From Vulcanimicrobiota bacterium (GTDB lineage Bacteria; Vulcanimicrobiota; Vulcanimicrobiia; Vulcanimicrobiales; Vulcanimicrobiaceae), in contig JASHOG010000078.1 of assembly GCA_030041225.1 (NCBI GenBank), positions 1 through 46,512 on the forward strand: 46,512 bases of DNA. The letters are read 5' to 3'. Of this stretch, positions 41,341 through 46,512 are shown in pieces (position 1 is the first letter of the stretch; every line of letters begins with the position of its first letter). Made by a program: the position numbers and the translations under genes. The notes beneath the pieces were generated by a model. It did no database searches, was not told the origin of the DNA, and worked only from the letters and a program-made list of their open reading frames with translations.

Positions 41341-41706
41341 ATGAGGACGTTGTTCGCGCTGCTCGCTGTTGTGGCACTAACGGCGGAGACGCCGCAGCTC
41401 GATCGCTGGGTCGTCAATGCCGCAGGTCTCACGGCTCCAAAGAATGCGGACGGGAGCGACGCAGTGTACGAGATTGTCGGCGTAACGAACACCGACGCGG
41501 ACGCGAACACAACCTGCGACCTGCACATCGATAACCACGGCAACGCCGCCGACGGCGCGACGATCACTATGACTGACCCCGCGACCCCGTTCGCCGTCCG
41601 GAGCGGCGACACGCTCACTGCCACGGGCAACGCCGCTTGTGTCCTCGTGCTGACGGTCCTCTCAGGTTACGCGATCGGCGTGCACCCCGCGCCTCAGCAG
41701 ACATAA
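41341..41706 (+). CDS. Small secreted protein of unknown function
   Basis: A 121-residue protein from ATG 41341, six bases after the shc stop, so it belongs to the same transcript. Residues 1-15 are a short signal peptide (RTLFALLAVVALTA). The mature part is Asp/Ala/Thr-rich with strands suggestive of a beta sandwich (AVYEIVGVTNTDADANTTC, NAACVLVLTVLSGYAIGV) and two cysteines (TTCDLHI and AACVLV) that could form a disulfide. I do not recognise a family. Position right behind shc suggests an envelope role but nothing more can be said. Confidence 0.65.
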   Translation: MRTLFALLAVVALTAETPQLDRWVVNAAGLTAPKNADGSDAVYEIVGVTNTDADANTTCDLHIDNHGNAADGATITMTDPATPFAVRSGDTLTATGNAACVLVLTVLSGYAIGVHPAPQQT

Positions 41707-41712
41707 CCACTT

Positions 41713-42660
41713 GTGTATCCTGACATAGAGCCCTACGAGCAAGGGCTCCTCGACGTGGGCGACGGTAACCTCGTCTATTGGGAGTGCTGCGGCAACCCGA
41801 ATGGTACGCCCGCCGTGTACTTCCATGGCGGACCGGGCTCGGGGTGCACGCCGCGAGCGCGTTCCTTCTTCGATCCGGATAGGTACAGAATCGTCTTGTT
41901 TGACCAGCGAGGATGCGGGCGCAGCCGTCCGCTCGTGGATCGGCGCTCCCATTTGAGGGCGAACACGACGCAGCATCTCCTCCGAGATATCGAGTTCATT
42001 CGTGCTCACCTTGCAGTCGAACGCTGGACCGTGCTCGGGCTCTCCTGGGGCAGCACGTTAGCGCTCGCATATGCGCAGACGCATCCTGAACGCGTCGCGC
42101 GCTTGATTCTCGCGAGCGTGACGACGACGTCGCGGCGAGAAGTGGAATGGGTCACCGAGGGTGTCGGGCGGATCTTCCCGCAGCAGTGGGAGCGATTCGT
42201 CTCGCATATCCCCGCATCGCTTCGCAGCCTGCCTATCGTCGACGCATACGCCGAGCTCTTCTTCGACGACGATCCATCAGTCAGCGCAGCTGCGGCTGCC
42301 GAGTGGTGCGCGTGGGAGGACGCTCACGTTTCGCTCGCTCCGAGCTACACCCCAAACCGCCGCTTCCTCGATCCTGACTTTCGCCTCCGTTTTGCGCGAA
42401 TCGTCACGCATTACTGGAGGAACGCGGCGTTTCTCGAGGACGGAGAGCTCCTGCGCAACGCCCCTTCCCTAGAAGGAGTTCCGGGCATCCTCATACACGG
42501 GCGATACGACGTCAGCAGCCCGCCGGACGTCCCGTGGGAGCTGCACAAGCGCTGGCCGGGAAGCGAACTACGGATACTGGACGACGCCGGTCATGGCGGC
42601 GGCTCGTTCCCGGAACACGTCGTGAGCGTTCTGAACGAGCATAGAGCAGCGATCTCTTAG
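41713..42660 (+). CDS. pip: Proline iminopeptidase (alpha/beta hydrolase)
   Basis: A 315-residue S33-family peptidase that removes N-terminal proline from peptides in the cytoplasm. It begins YPDIEPYEQGLLDVGDGN, like the family, and shows the oxyanion loop HGGPGSG, FDQRGCGRSRP, the nucleophile elbow GLSWGSTLAL, the acid in HGRYDVSSPP and the histidine in DDAGHGG. GTG 41713 is 6 bases after the preceding stop. The 3' end overlaps the convergent vapC by 4 bases. It ends the plus-strand hopanoid run but has no known link to hopanoids. Confidence 0.92.
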   Translation: MYPDIEPYEQGLLDVGDGNLVYWECCGNPNGTPAVYFHGGPGSGCTPRARSFFDPDRYRIVLFDQRGCGRSRPLVDRRSHLRANTTQHLLRDIEFIRAHLAVERWTVLGLSWGSTLALAYAQTHPERVARLILASVTTTSRREVEWVTEGVGRIFPQQWERFVSHIPASLRSLPIVDAYAELFFDDDPSVSAAAAAEWCAWEDAHVSLAPSYTPNRRFLDPDFRLRFARIVTHYWRNAAFLEDGELLRNAPSLEGVPGILIHGRYDVSSPPDVPWELHKRWPGSELRILDDAGHGGGSFPEHVVSVLNEHRAAIS

Positions 42661-43064
42661 CGAACTGCGACAATCTCGACGAGATCCTCTAAGCCCTCGA
42701 AGTCGGAAGGATTGCGCGTATAGAGCGGCAAGCCGGCCGCGCGAGCCGTCGCCGCGATCATGAAGTCTAACGCGCGTCGGCGACGCGCTTTTCGCCCGGC
42801 AGCCGTCGCGGCTGCGCAAAGCGTGCCGAACTCCCTAGCGGCGGCCGCGTCAAATGGTAGCGGGTCAAACGTCGACTCTACCTCTTGGAGGCGGCGCTGC
42901 CGCCTTGCACGCTCGCGCTCGTTGGAAGAGGCGTAAGGTCCAACCGTCAATTCGACGAGCGTTATGGCGCTGATGCTCTGCTCTTTCGGAAGTTGTTCCG
43001 GCGACAGCTCCGCGACGTCGATGATGACGGAGGTATCGAGAATACCTCTCACGTCACCAGTCAC
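42657..43064 (-). CDS. VapC-type PIN domain toxin
   Basis: A 135-residue PIN ribonuclease. The acidic active-site residues are in place: GILDTSVIIDV (Asp near residue 10), ITLVELTVG (Glu near 38) and RALDFMIAATA (Asp near 99), followed by LYTRNPSDF. Such toxins cleave RNA, commonly tRNA or rRNA, when freed from the antitoxin. It starts 11 bases inside the end of the antitoxin gene and is translationally coupled to it. The pair sits convergent to pip, between the hopanoid operon and hpnH. Confidence 0.9.
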   Translation of the reverse strand: MTGDVRGILDTSVIIDVAELSPEQLPKEQSISAITLVELTVGPYASSNERERARRQRRLQEVESTFDPLPFDAAAAREFGTLCAAATAAGRKARRRRALDFMIAATARAAGLPLYTRNPSDFEGLEDLVEIVAVR

Positions 43065-43305
43065 GCGGAGATGGGTCCATAAACGCGTCGATATCCGCGC
43101 GGAAACGCTTGAAATCGATGGGCTCGAGTCCTTTGAACCGCTCGAGAAGCTCCTCTTTTGGAACGAATCGCCGCTTTCGTATCGGCGTCAGCTCGCCCAC
43201 GGGTACGCCGTTGCGCGTGACGAGAAAGGAGACGCCCGCCTCGACCGCACGCATGATCTCAGCGCTGTTGTTTCTGAGCTCGCGTTGGCTGATTCTTCGC
43301 TGCAC
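43054..43305 (-). CDS. Phd/YefM-type antitoxin
   Basis: An 83-residue antitoxin. RRISQRELRNNSAEIMRAVE and SFLVTRNGVPVGELTPIRKR are the Phd/YefM DNA-binding fold, and the C-terminal part (KEELLERFKGLEPIDFKRF) is the toxin-binding tail. GTG 43305 is chosen: a longer frame from ATG 43323 would put the start codon inside the 16-bp palindrome that is the likely operator. Antitoxin and toxin together should bind that palindrome and repress their own transcription. The toxin gene overlaps by 11 bases. Confidence 0.9.
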   Translation of the reverse strand: MQRRISQRELRNNSAEIMRAVEAGVSFLVTRNGVPVGELTPIRKRRFVPKEELLERFKGLEPIDFKRFRADIDAFMDPSPRDW

Positions 43306-43314
43306 GCAGCCACT

Positions 43315-43330
43315 GTAGCACATGTGCTAC
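43315..43330. promoter_or_regulatory. Perfect 16-bp palindrome, probable toxin-antitoxin operator
   Basis: GTAGCACATGTGCTAC is its own reverse complement. It lies 10 bases upstream of the antitoxin GTG on the minus strand and 70 bases upstream of hpnH on the plus strand. Perfect palindromes centred on a core such as GCACATGTGC are typical Phd-type operators. Control of hpnH from the same site is possible but only inferred. Confidence 0.75.
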
Positions 43331-43399
43331 GGCCCAGGCAAGCCCGGCTCCGGCAGCTCGGGCGAGGTTTCCGGGACATTTAGGGGCAACAACGGCAGC

Positions 43400-44407
43400 A
43401 TGAGCATGCCGCTGAAGCAAAAACTTGCGGTCGGAAAGTACATTCTCGGGAAGCGCCTGCGAGGTATCGAGAAGTACCCGATCGTCCTCGAGCTCGAGCC
43501 GCTCTTGCAGTGCAATCTTGCCTGTGCCGGATGCGGTAAGATTCAGCATCCGAACGACATCCTCCGCAAGCGGCTTTCGGTTGAGCAGTGTATTGCCGCG
43601 GTGGAGGAGTGTGGTGCGCCGATGGTCTCGATCGCCGGCGGAGAGCCGCTCGTGCACGAGCAGATGCCCGAAATCGTCGAGGCACTCGTCAAACGGGGCA
43701 AGTTCGTCATCCTCTGCACGAACGCGCTGCTCTTAAAGAAGAAGATCGATCAGTTCAAGCCGAGCGCGCACTTTGTCTGGATGATCCACATGGATGGCCT
43801 GCGCGAACGGCACGATCAGTCGGTATGCCGCGAGGGCGTCTTCGACAAGGCCGTCGAGGCAATCAAGATCGCCAAGGAGCGCGGCTTCCGCGTCTTCACG
43901 AACACGACGTTCTTTACTCAAGATGACGCGAAATCGATTCGCGCCGTGCTCGACTATCTCAACGATGAGCTCAAGGTCGACATGATGCAGATCTCGCCGG
44001 CATACGCCTACGAGAAGGCGCCCGACCAAGAGCACTTCCTCGGCGTCGAGCAGACGCGCAAGATCTTCCGCGAAGCGTTTTCAGATGGTAAGCGCAAGAA
44101 GTGGCGGCTCAACCATAGCCCCGTTTACCTCGACTTTCTGGAAGGGAAGGTCGATTTCGAGTGCACGCCGTGGGGTATACCGCTCTACACGGTCTTCGGT
44201 TGGCAGCGCCCCTGCTATCTCATGAGCGATGCACCGTACGCGAAGACGTACAAAGAGCTGCTCGAGGAGACGGATTGGTCTCACTTCGGACGCGGGCGCA
44301 ACGACAAGTGCGAGAACTGCATGGCGCACTGCGGCTACGAGCCGACGGCCGTCGCTCGCACGACGAGCTCGATCAAAGAGTCGATTCGCGCGGCATTCGC
44401 GCACTAA
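43400..44407 (+). CDS. hpnH: Adenosylhopane synthase HpnH (radical SAM)
   Basis: A 335-residue radical SAM enzyme that joins 5'-deoxyadenosine to diploptene, the first step to extended hopanoids. The cluster motif is CNLACAGC (C-x3-C-x2-C) inside LEPLLQCNLACAGCGKIQHP, typical of HpnH. SIAGGEPLVHEQM follows as the SAM-binding strand, and the C-terminal cysteines CENCMAHCGYEPTAV are the family's SPASM-like end. ATG 43400 (MSMPLKQKLAVGKYILG) is the family start; an in-frame start at 43322 falls in the palindrome and is rejected. It is separated from the main hopanoid operon by pip and vapBC and overlaps the convergent regulator by 35 bases. Confidence 0.95.
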   Translation: MSMPLKQKLAVGKYILGKRLRGIEKYPIVLELEPLLQCNLACAGCGKIQHPNDILRKRLSVEQCIAAVEECGAPMVSIAGGEPLVHEQMPEIVEALVKRGKFVILCTNALLLKKKIDQFKPSAHFVWMIHMDGLRERHDQSVCREGVFDKAVEAIKIAKERGFRVFTNTTFFTQDDAKSIRAVLDYLNDELKVDMMQISPAYAYEKAPDQEHFLGVEQTRKIFREAFSDGKRKKWRLNHSPVYLDFLEGKVDFECTPWGIPLYTVFGWQRPCYLMSDAPYAKTYKELLEETDWSHFGRGRNDKCENCMAHCGYEPTAVARTTSSIKESIRAAFAH

Positions 44408-46512
44408 GAAGCACAGCAACCTCAGCGCGGTTGCTCGCACCGAGCTTTGCTAAGATCGAAGCGACGTGCGTTTCGACGGTGCGCTCGCCGACGACGAGCG
44501 TGTCCGCGATCGCGCGATTCGATTTTCCCTCCGCCAGGAGCTTTGCGACGTCTTGCTCGCGTGCGGTAAGCGCGGTCTTCGGCCGACCGCGCCGATTCAC
44601 CGGTGTAAGAGCGCGTTCGAGGCGGCGCGCCTCGTGCACGTCGCCGATGTCGCGGTAGAGGTCGAGCGCCTCGCGGCGTTTCCCCGCAATCTCGAGTGCA
44701 CATGCTTGGCGTGGCTTCACGGACCGCTCGGCAAAGAGCGTGGCCGCCTCGAACGCGAGCGCCTCGCGGGCCTGCGCGTCGCCCGTGCGCTCTCGCGTCA
44801 GTGCCTTGACGAGGCGGACGTGCGCACCGATATCCCCGCGTACCGACGACGCGGCGACACGCGCGAAGAGTTCTTGCGCCTGCGCCGTGATCGCAGCGTC
44901 GCCAATGCGGGCCGCCTGCACAAAGATCCAAGGATCGTTCACCGGTACCAGCGCCATCCGGGAGATCGCATCGATCGATCGCGCGAGAATGCGACGTGCA
45001 GCGCCGGCGTCGCCGCGGTGCTCCATCAAGCGCGTAAACGCACTGCCGAGACGCCCGGCGAGCGAGGCGTAGAACTCATGCCGCTGAGGCTCTAGTGCAA
45101 ACACCGACTCGAGGAGGTCGAGGTCTGCGTAGCGCTCCACGAGCTCCCAGTCCTCGAGAGCGATGCCGATCGGTAACGCCGTCGCCGCGAGCAAGGCGTT
45201 GAAGGAAAGGGTCGACGGAAGCATCGGCAGGTCGCCGAGCGCCGCTCGCGCAGCGCGCAGCTCCCCGAAATAAAAGGCCGACTCCGCGTACTGCAGCAGC
45301 AGCCACCCGTACAACGCGCCGCCCGCCGGGCTCGCGCGAAAGCCCTTCAGCGCTTCATCAAATGCGGCGCGCGAGAGCTCCCGCTCGCCGCTGTCGCGCA
45401 TAAGGTCGCCGAAGTTTCCGAGCCAACGGCACGCGCCGAGCTTGTCGCCCTCATTTCGCGCGATCTCCACCGCTCGCGTGCAGTCGAGTTCGCTCTCTCG
45501 GACCTTGCCGCGCATACCGTGCGCCACGCAGCGCCAGCCGTAGAATGTTTCCTCGCTCGCACGCTCGCGCTCGCCCGTGAGGCGCTCGGCGCGATCGAGA
45601 TAGCCGAATGCCTCGTCGACACGCCCTACGAGCGCCGACATGCCGCCGAGCGTCGCGAGAACCGTGAAATGTAATGGGCCATCGCGCATGTGCGCCTCGC
45701 AGGTCTCGAGGGCGCGACGCAGTTGTTCGAACGTCGTGGCGCTCTCGCCGAGAGCATAGGAGTCACGCGCATAAGCTACCCGCACGCGCGCGGCGCTCTC
45801 GGCCTGGTCCACCGCTTCGAAGAGCCGTATCGCCTCTTCGTATGCCGCTCTCGCGCGCTCCGCCCAACCGCGCTGGTAGAGTGTGTGCGCCAGCCGTTCG
45901 TAGACTGGGGCGCGTTGTTCGGAGCCCTGGATTCCTTCGAGCGCACGCTCGTAGCAACGCGCCGCATCGTCGTAGGCGCCCAGCTGCGCAGCAGCGTCGG
46001 CTGCGATGGCGTTGTACAGAGACGCTTTTTCGAAGTTTCGAGCCTCGTAATAGTGGTAGGCGAGATCGGCATCGCGCTCGCGGGATTGCGAGGAGGTCTC
46101 GACAATCTGCGCGATCTTCGCGTGGAGCGCTCGCTGTTCGGCAGCGAGAAGCTCGCTCCGCAGCACCTCACGAGTGATCGCGTGGCGAAAAGCGTAGCGA
46201 ACGTCGCCGCGCGCGTCCTCAACGAGGAGCTGTAGTCCAATCGCGCGCTTGATGGCGGTGAGCACTTCCTGCTCGGTGCGCTCTGCGACGCGAGCGAGAA
46301 ACCCGGGGGTAAAGCCTCGATCGAGGAGCGAGGCGCAATCGAGGATGTAGCGGTCGCTCTCAGCGAGCCCGGCCGCTCGCTCTACCACGGCTTGGGTGAC
46401 CGAGAGCGGAAGCTCGCTCGCTCCGCGCGCAGAGGCATCGAGGGCGTTCTTGAGGATCTCCTCCGCGAAAAACGGATTTCCATCCGCGAGGCGGCAGACG
46501 GAGTCGGCGACC
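44373..46512 (-). CDS. LuxR family regulator with STAND ATPase and TPR-like repeats (5' end cut off)
   Basis: The minus-strand frame runs from a stop at 44373 to the window edge, so the N-terminus is missing; the visible part is about 710 residues. It begins in the ATPase region (RLADGNPFFAEEILKNAL and LSVTQAVVERAAGL), continues through a long helical TPR-like region and ends with a LuxR helix-turn-helix (TALTAREQDVAKLLAEGKSNRAIA, ERTVETHVASILAKLGA). A P-loop should lie outside the window. Such LAL-type regulators activate target genes upon ligand binding. The frame internally reaches GTG 46388, but similarity continues upstream, so that is not the start. It overlaps hpnH convergently. Confidence 0.88.
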   Translation of the reverse strand, partial: VADSVCRLADGNPFFAEEILKNALDASARGASELPLSVTQAVVERAAGLAESDRYILDCASLLDRGFTPGFLARVAERTEQEVLTAIKRAIGLQLLVEDARGDVRYAFRHAITREVLRSELLAAEQRALHAKIAQIVETSSQSRERDADLAYHYYEARNFEKASLYNAIAADAAAQLGAYDDAARCYERALEGIQGSEQRAPVYERLAHTLYQRGWAERARAAYEEAIRLFEAVDQAESAARVRVAYARDSYALGESATTFEQLRRALETCEAHMRDGPLHFTVLATLGGMSALVGRVDEAFGYLDRAERLTGERERASEETFYGWRCVAHGMRGKVRESELDCTRAVEIARNEGDKLGACRWLGNFGDLMRDSGERELSRAAFDEALKGFRASPAGGALYGWLLLQYAESAFYFGELRAARAALGDLPMLPSTLSFNALLAATALPIGIALEDWELVERYADLDLLESVFALEPQRHEFYASLAGRLGSAFTRLMEHRGDAGAARRILARSIDAISRMALVPVNDPWIFVQAARIGDAAITAQAQELFARVAASSVRGDIGAHVRLVKALTRERTGDAQAREALAFEAATLFAERSVKPRQACALEIAGKRREALDLYRDIGDVHEARRLERALTPVNRRGRPKTALTAREQDVAKLLAEGKSNRAIADTLVVGERTVETHVASILAKLGASNRAEVAVLLSARMPRESTL

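Noticed and set aside
1-46512. CRISPR arrays, tRNA or rRNA genes, insertion sequences
   Set aside because: No regularly spaced repeats, no cloverleaf-like or rRNA-like stretches and no transposase were recognised while reading both strands.

Overview
The window is a GC-rich, densely packed bacterial chromosome segment. Genes often overlap by 4-23 bases, GTG and TTG starts are common, and no gap without a gene exceeds 300 bases. The organism looks diderm: there are two probable outer-membrane beta-barrel proteins, secreted multicopper oxidases and a complete hopanoid pathway. The mix of hopanoid genes, type 2 IPP isomerase, SpoIIE-type phosphatases, GerM and cyclase-ATPase-TPR regulators would fit an uncultured soil phylum such as Eremiobacterota (WPS-2). 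That placement is an inference and not proven here. No tRNA, rRNA, CRISPR array or insertion sequence was seen.

Layout. 1-6.8 kb: a truncated trypsin-like protease, then TetR regulator and YceI with a readable promoter/operator, a cNMP-binding/thioredoxin-reductase fusion coupled to a DUF5996 gene, a TMEM175-type channel, a UBP zinc-finger protein, a GNAT enzyme and an SDR. 6.8-9.4 kb: a GH1 glycosidase coupled to a DapA-family aldolase. The glycosidase carries an insertion that reads like a circularly permuted lobe of a family-3 solute-binding protein. 9.4-16 kb: a disulfide-oxidoreductase-family flavoenzyme divergent from a PadR regulator, then a secreted multicopper oxidase, an outer-membrane protein and a fusion of a two-domain multicopper oxidase to a ZIP metal transporter. 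16-22.7 kb: two divergent PP2C/SpoIIE phosphatase sensors, then GerM, an N-acetylmuramoyl-L-alanine amidase and glutamate racemase.

22.7-31.6 kb: a cyclase/NB-ARC/TPR regulator with a 41-residue membrane protein behind it, galK-galT, a class C beta-lactamase-fold hydrolase, a MetA-type outer-membrane protein and a GT39-type glycosyltransferase. 31.6-44.4 kb: an aldo/keto reductase followed by prenyl diphosphate synthase, fni, hpnC, hpnD, hpnE, an unassigned PDZ-7TM-GAF membrane protein, shc, a small secreted protein and proline iminopeptidase, then a convergent VapBC module and hpnH. 44.4 kb to the end: a LuxR-type regulator truncated by the window edge.

The hopanoid genes form a route from IPP/DMAPP through farnesyl diphosphate, presqualene diphosphate, hydroxysqualene and squalene to hopene, with HpnH adding adenosine. 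The items most worth following are the GH1 with the embedded permuted binding lobe (6849-8609), the multicopper oxidase-ZIP fusion with a DtxR/MntR-like palindrome at its start (14160-16028), and the membrane sensor-like protein without an output domain inside the hopanoid operon (37639-39381).
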